The notes under the pieces: model-generated
Told to the model about the DNA's origin: nothing
What the model saw: only the letters and a program-made list of their open reading frames with translations
Database searches by the model: none
Position numbers and translations under genes: made by a program
NCBI GenBank assembly: GCA_017626325.1
Contig: JAGAIZ010000075.1
Location: 1-36,378, forward strand
Length of the DNA: 36,378 bases
Direction of reading: 5' to 3'
DNA from: Lachnospiraceae bacterium
GTDB lineage: Bacteria; Bacillota; Clostridia; Lachnospirales; Lachnospiraceae
Part shown: positions 19,701 to 26,590 of the stretch, one piece after another
How the letters are laid out: every line of letters starts with the position of its first letter
Numbering within the stretch: the stretch's first letter is position 1

Positions 19701-21632
19701 CGTGCCTTTGAACGAATCCAGACTCATATCCTCTTTCCACGCCCAATTGGCAGGTAGCTTGATATCGGAAAGCTTCGTATCAAGGTTGGTAACCGCGTAC
19801 AGATTCATGGCTTCTACCTGATCCTGTACGTCATCCCAGCTTAATTCCTTCGTTACGCTTATCGTACAGCTCGCCGCAGCTACCGTTTCCGCGGAAGCAT
19901 CCTCTCCATCGCCTGTACTGCGCATATAGGAAGCAGTAATGACAGCGGTTCCTTCTCCCACCGCCAGAACTTCGCCGTTAGGGTTTCCTTCGTCGCTTTC
20001 ATCGCCATTCTCATCATATTTCACCAGGGAAACCACGTTCGGGTCGCTGGTCGTCCACTGGATTTGATCAGGATTGCCCTGATCGCACTCCGCACCGGAA
20101 GGATAGAAACGCAGACGCAGATATTGTCGGTCGCATTCCTCCCTCTCCTCTCTTGCCGTCATGCTGATCTTATCTTCATCGAAGGCAATCTGAATCTCCT
20201 GATCAGACACTTTGGCACGGTGTACTTCCAGATAAGTCTGTTTGCCCGCATTGTATTTCACATAATAATAGAACTCTCCCGGCTCCCAGGCTGTCATAAG
20301 TCCATTTGCGTCGATGGAAGCAATGTCCGGATCTAAAGACGTCCATTTCGCGCCGCTGACATCAGAAGAGCCGCTGCGCTCCCCTGCCTTGAGCTGTTTC
20401 GTCGCCCCCGCCGGAACCGCCTCTTCATCCTCATATACCGGAGTCAGAAGATATTCGGTATTGAACTGTACTGCGTTTAAATCAGATATTTCAATACCGC
20501 GTTTGGGCGTGTATCCTTCTTCTGCGACAGCCACATACGACGCCTCGAAATCTTCTGTCCTTACTGTCGGATTACCTGACTTCAAACAGAATACCGCCGG
20601 GCTGTAGTTCTGTGTTCCCAGGCAACTGTCATATCCTGCAAATTTGCTGTCGTCTGATACCTCAGAAAAGAAATAAACAGATTCTGCCGGAATCGCGCTG
20701 TTTGCATTAAATTTCACTTTAACACCCTGATTGGCCAGAAGTGTCTCTGTATAGGTTACCTTAATATCGCTGGCAAAATATCCCGGCTGATGCAGCACAA
20801 AACCGCGCAGCAGATTCTCAGAATAGAATCCCAGTTGAAGCCATCCCCCTTCTGTGAGGACATCCACAGCCGCGTTGCCGACATCTTTACCAATAGACGG
20901 ACTGAGTGAAGCATCCATCCATGCTATGATTCCATCAAACTTCTCGCCACGGTCAGCCCAATACCTCAGAATAGCCGCAAATTCTTTATTGGTGGGCGAC
21001 TTATGATTCTGTTCCCAGATCTCACCGCTTTGTATGATCAGGAAACTCTCTCCATCACTATCATCCACATCGCCTACATAATTCAGTCCGCCATTGTCAG
21101 GCTCCGTCGTATTCTCAGATACCGTGTTCATGGATACAGAGTTCTCCTCTTCCTCCAGATAGACGTCTTCTTCCGTCTCTTCGGTATCCTCAGTAAGATC
21201 GCCTTCTTCTGCGTCCTCACCATCCTCTGTGACGCCGCCTTCTTCTCCGGCTTCACCATCCTCTGTGGCATCGCCCTCTTCTCCGCCGTCGTCCTCGGCA
21301 TCATCCGGATTTATCTCATCCTCCGAATCTGTCTCCTGATCTGTACTCTCATCAGGATTCTCGTCAACTGTTCCGTCTGAATCATCCCCGGAAGGTTCAG
21401 ACGCGTCTTCGCCGTCTTCCTCCCCGGACGCGTCAGGACTGTTATCATCGTCCGGATCATTTTCATCATCCGTCTCTGCATTGCCGTCAGGCATATCCTC
21501 ATTGAGGTTCTCCTGCACTACGTCATTCTCAGCCGCATACGACACCATGCCTGTCTGCGGAACCGAGGTCATGATCATAGCCGCGCACAGAAGCATTGTA
21601 AGCGCCTGCCGCACTTTACGAATATTCTTCAT
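16779..21632 (-). CDS. Large secreted protein with acidic repeat stalk and Big_2-like domains
   Basis: This is a 1617-residue protein. It starts MKNIRKVRQALTMLLCAAMI, a clear Sec signal peptide with cleavage near residues 33-34 (VSYAA). Residues about 40-165 are extremely Asp/Glu-rich with imperfect repeats of the form EEGxxTEDGE. Later segments match bacterial Ig-like (Big_2) patterns, for example WTSLDPDIASIDANGLMTAW and WTTSDPNVVSL followed by GEVLAVGEGTAVITASY. The rest is a series of lysine/threonine-rich beta domains. The C-terminus (EVTCPVIVK) has no LPXTG, no membrane anchor and no obvious cell-wall repeat. Such proteins usually act at the surface as adhesins or stalks; how it is held is unclear. 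A ten-G run lies inside the likely promoter. The start is the ATG at 21630-21632, with AAAGGAG about 13 bases upstream, rather far. Confidence 0.92.
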   Translation of the reverse strand: MKNIRKVRQALTMLLCAAMIMTSVPQTGMVSYAAENDVVQENLNEDMPDGNAETDDENDPDDDNSPDASGEEDGEDASEPSGDDSDGTVDENPDESTDQETDSEDEINPDDAEDDGGEEGDATEDGEAGEEGGVTEDGEDAEEGDLTEDTEETEEDVYLEEEENSVSMNTVSENTTEPDNGGLNYVGDVDDSDGESFLIIQSGEIWEQNHKSPTNKEFAAILRYWADRGEKFDGIIAWMDASLSPSIGKDVGNAAVDVLTEGGWLQLGFYSENLLRGFVLHQPGYFASDIKVTYTETLLANQGVKVKFNANSAIPAESVYFFSEVSDDSKFAGYDSCLGTQNYSPAVFCLKSGNPTVRTEDFEASYVAVAEEGYTPKRGIEISDLNAVQFNTEYLLTPVYEDEEAVPAGATKQLKAGERSGSSDVSGAKWTSLDPDIASIDANGLMTAWEPGEFYYYVKYNAGKQTYLEVHRAKVSDQEIQIAFDEDKISMTAREEREECDRQYLRLRFYPSGAECDQGNPDQIQWTTSDPNVVSLVKYDENGDESDEGNPNGEVLAVGEGTAVITASYMRSTGDGEDASAETVAAASCTISVTKELSWDDVQDQVEAMNLYAVTNLDTKLSDIKLPANWAWKEDMSLDSFKGTDRHMFAAVYTEPDSKKTYTCNLWVRMVTVTGVSIVSVDQDDQGAVTDIGEAPSSISENDCITLGRSYEITNLDGETGETYQTEYNAVRDRMDARYSVEWTSTPKNLGKASGSLYTYTGSITGKTRKAEKKTFTVSMKDKNTKKVAFKDTCTITVTVGSLYDFDKLEGPWIESDDNGKMWLCYRVCEEDADKKTLDWTRKLTMASEDTSILKLTTKNTVYESTYGEEEDGFVYTYIRIPCENKKPGTAWIKITAPDEMKSVRRDYMEFVDREPKIISASSVTINKAMEEQSAEFIVRTHEKYPIDTAQDLAASLKLNKKSTAALAVQVTKISGQAEENYNDYKVTLSLTGKAASDKNLKKGKNTVTLNFTVKPENTGEDGGYEEKPATYPISLTLNIADTKPAVKFRQTSKVNLFYTDEEGWGVLEVNGDAEIQDLKLNRYTDSKNPKKNKQCDFELKEQDGTYYIALKANGNAKNNQGTLTYKIPGYAGTFSETLKVSTETKKPALVLSAKSDTLYPAVWYTDSWLVVSDKATGERIEPAKARYVVNKNKKQYTELAVSEFTEDGSQEKTIKGKNTYNLLVTPDGDIVSRLQETGAAYNKGSDKFNVEIKEANWAEYLTVSYSVSVSSASPKLAFGASTLTLNKNSGVYRAQMARTSLRLKGCSNSVMQDDYNWVTITGQDDKSKKALKTDNSLVLQYWNDSGDIIARFNNNKADTGTYKFKVTVGNDEKGAIASAVLNLKVVDVPVSKSLKVTAKGNIDVLDREGTCVTYTPKLTGLSGTVEGGWLEGRDADLFDCEWEDGKLTVYARVGESYSTKNTYQVKPVFYVQTQDYDGYEVRTDQVFSIKLKQGKPKLKASAANNTIYRQVDSTVEIRLDAVLNKKDVAIEDVWLLNYTEDLELRTTQIQAEDSDEFYDVTYNPETKSVTLALCDKYSARDIVSSGKTWKVKLAVRYRDKAGNEKNAEVTCPVIVK

Positions 21633-21683
21633 AATGCTTTTCTTTCTCCTTTCTCACACCTGTTTTTACATAGGGCTAGTACT

Positions 21684-21714
21684 ATTTTACCCCCCCCCCA
21701 CCTACAAATATCAA
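21684..21714 (-). promoter_or_regulatory. Likely phase-variable promoter: poly-G tract in the -35/-10 spacer
   Basis: On the minus strand TTGATA (21709-21714) and TAAAAT (21684-21689) are separated by 19 bases, of which ten are an unbroken G run (plus-strand C at 21690-21699). A 19-base spacer is longer than the best 17, so losing two Gs would give an optimal promoter. The start of transcription would fall about 45 bases before the secreted-protein ATG. Slipped-strand change of such tracts is known to switch surface-protein genes in other bacteria. Confidence 0.65.
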
Positions 21715-21743
21715 GTGTTATTCTGTATGTTTTTTCGATTTTT

Positions 21744-22103
21744 CTATTCAGCGTATATTTCTAAAAATGATGTGATTTTCCCATATGTATATTCGCCCTC
21801 AGTCAAACCAAACTCCGGATCATAATATTTGTTATCATAAAACAGTGTCCAATGCGTATATCCCTCAATTGTATGGACTGTCAAAATCGAATACTTATAT
21901 GGAATAGGGTTTTTCCTGGAAATCCGTTTGTTTCTTTCAGCGTGACCAATACCATAAAAATCAAGTATTTCTATTAGTTGACCAATACTCGTAGCTCCAT
22001 CCGTTTTCATATCTTGAATTACTTCTTCAACACTTTTTCCAGCAATCATAGCAATACATGCTTGTCCACATGTTGAAAAAGTAGGCTGCATAATCAATTC
22101 CAC
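21744..22103 (-). CDS. Small C39-like papain-fold cysteine peptidase
   Basis: This is a short cytosolic protein of about 119 residues. The GTG at 22103 is preferred because GGAGGG lies seven bases before it; the upstream in-frame ATG at 22118 (which overlaps that site) has no ribosome site, and an ATG at 22091 is also possible. It keeps the C39-like pattern: a Gln shortly before the catalytic Cys in QPTFSTCGQACIAMIAGKS, and a later THWTLFYDNKYYDPEFG holding the His and Asp. Full C39 domains are about 130-150 residues, so this is near complete and stands alone, with no ABC transporter or bacteriocin gene beside it. It lies just upstream of the phase-variable promoter. The substrate is unknown. 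Base use is more AT-rich than in region 1. Confidence 0.75.
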   Translation of the reverse strand: MELIMQPTFSTCGQACIAMIAGKSVEEVIQDMKTDGATSIGQLIEILDFYGIGHAERNKRISRKNPIPYKYSILTVHTIEGYTHWTLFYDNKYYDPEFGLTEGEYTYGKITSFLEIYAE

Positions 22104-22204
22104 GTATTTACCCTCCATCGATTTTCATTCTCTGTTTTATCCATATCTTCTGCGAACCCCGATTCTTCACTCTCTGCAGCTCCCCGAAAAATGAGAATTG
22201 TTGT

Positions 22205-22990
22205 TCAGTTCTTTGTGTTAATCCTACTCCTTACAAGCACAGCAAATGGTGTGATTACCAGATACAGAACGGTCAGAATCACAAAGAATCCTATATCCGC
22301 ATCCAGAAACACATAAATGATATTAAAGCCAAAATGCAGCAGCACCGGGTAGATCAGATTATTATACCTTTCGAGAAAGATGTTCATCAATATGGTAATT
22401 GAAGTAATGACAACAATATTGGAAATGACATAAGGAACTGCCCTCCAGTCGGTAAACTCTGAATCCACGATCCAAAGCAACGTATGCCAGAAGCACCACA
22501 CCAAGCCCTGACAGACAGAGGATTTAAGGAAGCCGTATTTTCTGTTAAATTCCTCCCGCATAAAACCGCGCCATCCTAATTCTTCCCCTGTCGGTCCCGA
22601 AGTCAGGGAGAGAAAAATACTGAGCGGCAACGCTGTCGTTCCCAGCCGGATGTAGGACAGCATGGGCTTTCCCATAATAACGGAAAAAATAAACAACGCC
22701 AAAATACTAATCCCAAACGTAACAACAAAGGAACATAGCAACGGAAAAAGTTTTACCTTACCCGAAAAACACCGTTTCACAAAAACCGTTCTTGTTTCGT
22801 CCGGTCTGAAATGTTTCCAACCGATCAAAAGCAGATACGTTGGCGACCATGCGATCAGGTTACGAACAATCCACATAATAACGGGCGGTGCATGAAAAAC
22901 AAGACTTGCCGTACCCGCCACAAAAATAATGAGCGCCCAAACCAAAATATAGGAACTGATTATGTATTTTTTTAAATAATTTGTTTTCAT
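22205..22990 (-). CDS. CPBP-family intramembrane metalloprotease (Abi/CAAX type)
   Basis: This is a 261-residue protein with about seven hydrophobic spans; GAGGAGAT lies five bases before the ATG. The family motifs are all present: EELGWR (Glu136, Glu137, Arg141), WCFWH (His169) and HFGFN (His219, Asn223). These form the metal site of CPBP glutamic/metalloproteases in the membrane, which cleave prenylated or other membrane proteins and in some bacteria protect against self-made bacteriocins. It lies 120 bases after the TetR gene on the same strand. An inverted repeat in that gap resembles the TetR operator, so regulation by that TetR is likely. The substrate is not known. Confidence 0.9.
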   Translation of the reverse strand: MKTNYLKKYIISSYILVWALIIFVAGTASLVFHAPPVIMWIVRNLIAWSPTYLLLIGWKHFRPDETRTVFVKRCFSGKVKLFPLLCSFVVTFGISILALFIFSVIMGKPMLSYIRLGTTALPLSIFLSLTSGPTGEELGWRGFMREEFNRKYGFLKSSVCQGLVWCFWHTLLWIVDSEFTDWRAVPYVISNIVVITSITILMNIFLERYNNLIYPVLLHFGFNIIYVFLDADIGFFVILTVLYLVITPFAVLVRSRINTKN

Positions 22991-23044
22991 TCTGCCATCT
23001 CCTCTACTTATTTTTTTAACTTCATGCTTCTACTGTTTTCCTTT

Positions 23045-23069
23045 CAACAGACCGTCTGCCTGTCTGTTG
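23045..23069. promoter_or_regulatory. Inverted repeat before the CPBP gene, probable TetR operator
   Basis: Perfect 8-bp arms CAACAGAC (23045-23052) and GTCTGTTG (23062-23069) have a nine-base centre that itself contains GTCTG. It shares GAC/GTC elements with the operator in front of the TetR gene, suggesting that one regulator binds both. This is inference from pattern only. Confidence 0.45.
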
Positions 23070-23110
23070 AAGAGTACATAAAATAGCGGCTATAATGCCC
23101 TATCCTTGCC

Positions 23111-23749
23111 TTATCTGCCGCTATCTTGAAAAAGGGGCGTAATAATCGATTTCATGCTGTCACGCTCCTGATGCAGAAGCCGTTCCAGATTGTATATAAA
23201 TGCCTCTATCTTCCTCTGCCTTTCTTCCTCTCTGAGTTCCGCCAAATCATCAAATACCGTGTTGGCATACAAAAATGTCATTTCCGCAACTTCTTCAGGA
23301 TAATCCGTCTGGCATATCCCCTGTTCTATTCCCTCATTGATCAAGCCTGCAATGACCGGAACAATGCCGGACAACAAAGACTTCTCCATTTTCTGATGCA
23401 TGAGGGCATTCTGCGGCTTATGCATCTGTTTCAAAAGCTCCTGTCCCAAACTGTCACCGCCCACCTTCAGAGAAAGCATCATCATGACAAACCGCTGCAG
23501 CACAGGCACATTTTGCTGCGCCGCGACTGCTTCCGCTTTCTCGACAAGCCGGAACGTCATGCGGCTGATCATTGCGTCCAAAATTTCTTCTTTTGATTTA
23601 AAATGGTAGTAAAGCGTCCCCCTTGCAATGCCAACCGCATCCAGTATCTCGCCTGTGCTTGTGCCATCAAAGCCTTTTGTCCCAAACAGCTTTTCCGCTG
23701 CATCCAATATCTCATTTTTCCGTTCCTCCGCCTCTTTTACCACACGCAT
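23111..23749 (-). CDS. TetR-family transcriptional regulator
   Basis: This protein of about 212 residues has a classic TetR N-terminal helix-turn-helix: ILDAAEKLFGTKGFDGTSTG, then VGIARGTLYYHFKSKEEIL. The C-terminal two-thirds is the helical ligand-binding and dimer domain. The ATG at 23749 is preferred, with GGGAGG eleven bases upstream; the GTG at 23761 overlaps that ribosome site. It has its own strong promoter with an imperfect palindrome at the start site, which suggests that it represses itself. The downstream neighbour is the CPBP protease, a likely target. The ligand is unknown. Confidence 0.93.
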   Translation of the reverse strand: MRVVKEAEERKNEILDAAEKLFGTKGFDGTSTGEILDAVGIARGTLYYHFKSKEEILDAMISRMTFRLVEKAEAVAAQQNVPVLQRFVMMMLSLKVGGDSLGQELLKQMHKPQNALMHQKMEKSLLSGIVPVIAGLINEGIEQGICQTDYPEEVAEMTFLYANTVFDDLAELREEERQRKIEAFIYNLERLLHQERDSMKSIITPLFQDSGR

Positions 23750-23774
23750 GAAAGCTGTCACCTCCCGTCCTATA

Positions 23775-23789
23775 GACTGACTGTCGGTC
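23775..23789. promoter_or_regulatory. Probable TetR operator
   Basis: GACTGACTGTCGGTC is a 15-base palindrome with one mismatched pair. It lies two bases downstream of the -10 box, over the expected start of transcription, and resembles known TetR-family sites built on GAC/GTC half-sites. Confidence 0.6.
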
Positions 23790-23791
23790 TT

Positions 23792-23820
23792 ATTTTATCA
23801 TCAAGAAACTTCTCTGTCAA
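23792..23820 (-). promoter_or_regulatory. Sigma-70-type promoter of the TetR gene
   Basis: On the minus strand a perfect TTGACA (23815-23820) is followed after 17 bases by TAAAAT (23792-23797). Transcription would start near 23785, inside the palindrome. Confidence 0.75.
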
Positions 23821-23850
23821 TTCCATTTATACAAAACAGAACTTCAGGTC

Positions 23851-24786
23851 TTAAGCATGTAAACGGTGTATCAGCCGGTAAGCCATATCGCTTTCCGTTA
23901 TCAGATCCTCCGTGTGATTGAAGAAGACGATCCCGTCTGTGGGCGCGATAATCGTTTCCCTGACGCCTCCTTCATAAGGGTCTATAATCTCCGCCAGCTT
24001 ATGACCGTAACGAACATCCTCCCCGGCTTTCACAAGTCCCCGGAATATGCCGCCGCTTGTTACATGAATATTGGTCAGATCCTCTTCCATAATCACATGA
24101 CTGATATAGCCGCTGTGGCTCTCGTACCGGATGATGCCCATACGCGTTAAGAAGCGCAGAATCGCCGCCACCGCCTGACTTGCGCTCCTTTCATCCACCT
24201 CTGTATTTTTATTGGTATACAGGGAAAAAGCCGCCGTCATTTCATCCTGCCAGTTATAATTCAGCGTCTTGGTATCGATCGGTCTGGGTTTCCTGACCAC
24301 CACATAGGGAAGCCCGAACAGATTCGCCAGCGAGGTATTCTGGTATCCCGTCTCCATCATCCTGACATGGGGCACGAACTCCCCTGTCATGTAGAAGCTG
24401 GCAAGCTGGATACCATAGCTGTAATCCTTGATCTTCCCGAAGACGCCGCCTGCGATCCTGGAGGCTGTCTCTCCATAAGAGCTGCCCGGAAATCTGCGGT
24501 TAATGTCCGCATTCTCCACGCCCCAGAAACGTTTTCCTACATTCATGGAATAATTATTCACAACCGGAATCACCAGTACCTCCTTGCCGGAGCTGATACA
24601 GCCGTTGTTCTCCAGCTCCTTCAAAACGCGCACCAGTTGAGAGCATATGTATAACTGCTGAATCTCATTGCCCCGCATGGGTCCTAAAATGCAGGCCGCT
24701 TTATCGCCCTTTCCGAAGCGGTAGCCTCTTACCACCATCGGCTCCCTGTAAGGCGCCTCCATTCTGTAAATCTCATCTATAAACAT
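23851..24786 (-). CDS. M14 AstE/aspartoacylase-like paralogue lacking the zinc histidines (likely pseudoenzyme)
   Basis: This 311-residue protein clearly shares the fold of its upstream neighbour but has lost the active site. GIHGDE has become GPMRGNE: His is Arg38 while Glu41 stays. INRRFPG (Asn96, Arg97) is kept. The DIHAS zinc-ligand motif has become GIQLAS (Gln127), and the catalytic Glu of VVEMG is replaced in VVVRKPRP (Arg165). The C-terminal beta domain (TSGGIFRGLVKAGEDVRYGH, IIAPTDGIVFF) is intact, so the gene is not simply decaying. It starts two bases after the stop of the active paralogue, a tight translational pair. Possible roles are a partner subunit, a binding protein, or an enzyme with a changed metal site. 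Many sequence annotations would call this an active desuccinylase; the residues argue against that. Confidence 0.88.
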   Translation of the reverse strand: MFIDEIYRMEAPYREPMVVRGYRFGKGDKAACILGPMRGNEIQQLYICSQLVRVLKELENNGCISSGKEVLVIPVVNNYSMNVGKRFWGVENADINRRFPGSSYGETASRIAGGVFGKIKDYSYGIQLASFYMTGEFVPHVRMMETGYQNTSLANLFGLPYVVVRKPRPIDTKTLNYNWQDEMTAAFSLYTNKNTEVDERSASQAVAAILRFLTRMGIIRYESHSGYISHVIMEEDLTNIHVTSGGIFRGLVKAGEDVRYGHKLAEIIDPYEGGVRETIIAPTDGIVFFNHTEDLITESDMAYRLIHRLHA

Positions 24787-24788
24787 AG

Positions 24789-25739
24789 CTAAAACTTCCT
24801 TCCCTCAACAGTGTTACTTAAGATTCTGGCAAGCAGAGCTCCTTCGTATACAAACGGATACTCCCGCAGCGTAAAGACGATTCCCGCCTTCTTCGCCCGT
24901 ATTTCCTGTTTAACCGTTCCGGTCAATGCCTCTACAATCTCTCCGATCTTTTCTCCCTGCTGCACAAAATGCTGGTGTGAGATCTCAGGCAGGAAGATAC
25001 CCGCATGCTGTGCCCGGATGAACTCTACTTCTCCGTCCGTAGACACGGCAGGCTCCCGTACAGCAATGACCGGTCCGGTCCAAAGCCCCATTTCATGCAT
25101 CAGATGGAAGATGCCGTCCACGACCTGATCGCCGTACACCCTGTTCACCCGCATGCCAAGGCCCATCTCCACCACCAGCGCAGGAACCCCCAGCATATTC
25201 AGGGAATGCGCCAGAGTGGATTCATGTACTGTGGCGGACGCATTCAGCCATATCATATCCGTATTCAGAAGCTTCGCAAAAGGAAGGAGCTTCTGCCCGA
25301 ATTCAGAACTGATACGCACCTGCGGTATTTCCCTGACATATGTGTCAGATGCATGGATATCCAGACAGATATCCGCACCCGCGATGTCGTTCACAACGGC
25401 GGCAGCCACTCTTTCCATAACGGCTCCCTGCGACGACCCCGGAAAAATCCTGTTCATATCCATTTCCAGCTTGGGAACATTCCGGTTCGCCATGTCAATA
25501 CCCAGAGGGTTAAGCTGTGGATAGATATCCACGATCCCCTTAAGATGCTCCGGATGCTCTTTCAGTCTCCGTATCATCTCATAGCAGACATACTGTCCTT
25601 CCAGTTCGTCCCCGTGAATGCCCGATACGATAGCGATTCTTCCCTCTCTGCCGGTAGAATTCTCACATACGATTCTGTTTCTGTAGATTACCAGATGCTC
25701 CCCCACGGGAAGCTCTATGGAACATACCTTACTTATCAT
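24789..25739 (-). CDS. M14-family succinylglutamate desuccinylase/aspartoacylase-like hydrolase
   Basis: This 316-residue zinc hydrolase counts from the ATG at 25739; a TTG at 25763 is also possible, and neither has an ideally spaced ribosome site. Motifs are complete: GIHGDE (His42, Glu45), MNRIFPG (Asn96, Arg97), DIHAS (His129) and VVEMG (Glu191), matching the zinc ligands, substrate-binding Asn-Arg and general-base Glu of AstE/aspartoacylase. A C-terminal beta domain ends in IVFTLREYPFVYEGALLARI. The family removes an acyl group from an amino acid or a related amide; no arginine-degradation genes are nearby, so the substrate is open. It overlaps no gene and is followed at once by its inactive-looking paralogue, with which it is almost surely co-expressed. 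Confidence 0.9.
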   Translation of the reverse strand: MISKVCSIELPVGEHLVIYRNRIVCENSTGREGRIAIVSGIHGDELEGQYVCYEMIRRLKEHPEHLKGIVDIYPQLNPLGIDMANRNVPKLEMDMNRIFPGSSQGAVMERVAAAVVNDIAGADICLDIHASDTYVREIPQVRISSEFGQKLLPFAKLLNTDMIWLNASATVHESTLAHSLNMLGVPALVVEMGLGMRVNRVYGDQVVDGIFHLMHEMGLWTGPVIAVREPAVSTDGEVEFIRAQHAGIFLPEISHQHFVQQGEKIGEIVEALTGTVKQEIRAKKAGIVFTLREYPFVYEGALLARILSNTVEGRKF

Positions 25740-25791
25740 CCTGTAACAATACCTTTCTCTCAATGATTCATCAGATACCTTTTGCGGAAGA

Positions 25792-25818
25792 AAGGTGCTT
25801 CCTTATAGAAAGCACCTT
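25792..25818 (-). terminator. Stem-loop between TetR gene and M14 pair
   Basis: Perfect arms AAGGTGCTT (25792-25800) and AAGCACCTT (25810-25818) have a nine-base loop and are followed on the minus strand by TTCTTCC. It lies 24 bases after the TetR stop and probably ends or reduces its transcript. Confidence 0.55.
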
Positions 25819-25841
25819 CCATAACCTCTCTGCTATGTATC

Positions 25842-26423
25842 TTATTCTATAATCAATCCCTGCATGATATAGAGAAGCTGCTCATCCACCATCTTCTCCG
25901 TAATGCCGAAGGTCTGCGCGTCGATCTTCATTCCTTCCAGCACATACATAATATTGCTCGCCGCGCCCCTCGGATCCTCACAGTAGAACTCGCCGCTGGC
26001 AATACCCGCTTCAATCAGCTTTTCGAGTACTCTGACACCTGCGTCAAACTGCCTCCGAAGCATATTATTCTTATCGGTCGATTTATGTGCAAAAAAATAT
26101 TCATAGACCGCTACGGTCAACGTATTCTTTTTCCGCAGCAGTTCCTTCTTCTGCTCCTTGAGAAACAGTGTCAGAATATCTGCCGCCGTATCCTCCTGTG
26201 TGATATTCTCCGTAAACACGTCGTCCGTTTCGGCAGCATCCAGCTCCAACACTTCCAGGAAAATCTGTTCCGTACTGTCAAAATACAGATACAGACCGCC
26301 GCGGCTGATCTCGCAGGCTTCCACGATATCCTTCATGGTGACGTTCTTATACCCCTTCTCCATAAATACCCGTCTGGCTGTCTCTAATATATATTTCTTC
26401 TTCTGTACTGATTTCTCTCCCAT
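25842..26423 (-). CDS. TetR-family transcriptional regulator (second)
   Basis: This protein of about 193 residues begins MGEKSVQKKKYILETARRVF. The ATG at 26423 is chosen for the GAAGGAAGG just upstream; the first in-frame start at 26450 has no such site. The helix-turn-helix is typical: ARRVFMEKGYKNVTMKDIVE, then CEISRGGLYLYFDSTEQIFL. The rest is the helical ligand-binding domain. It is upstream of the M14 pair on the same strand, separated by a stem-loop, so it may control that pair. No clear operator palindrome was found in front of it. Confidence 0.92.
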   Translation of the reverse strand: MGEKSVQKKKYILETARRVFMEKGYKNVTMKDIVEACEISRGGLYLYFDSTEQIFLEVLELDAAETDDVFTENITQEDTAADILTLFLKEQKKELLRKKNTLTVAVYEYFFAHKSTDKNNMLRRQFDAGVRVLEKLIEAGIASGEFYCEDPRGAASNIMYVLEGMKIDAQTFGITEKMVDEQLLYIMQGLIIE

Positions 26424-26502
26424 ATGCCTTCCTTCTCCGATAGTCCTCATGTATTTCTATGGGCGTCACGCCGAATCTATGCATGCCCTCCGGCGGCTCT
26501 GT

Positions 26503-26590
26503 ATTCTCTGACTGCCCTGCATTCTCCGGCAGCCCTGCGCTCTGTGACTGCTTTCATTCTCTGACTGTCCTGCATTCCACTGCCACCCTG
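26503..26590. repeat. Degenerate 18-bp tandem repeat, about five copies
   Basis: Units start at 26503, 26521, 26539 (17 bases), 26556 and 26574. Copies one and four are nearly the same, ATTCTCTGACTGCCCTGC against ATTCTCTGACTGTCCTGC. The array ends on the base next to the stop of the 155-residue gene and fills most of the gap to the TetR gene. Confidence 0.65.
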
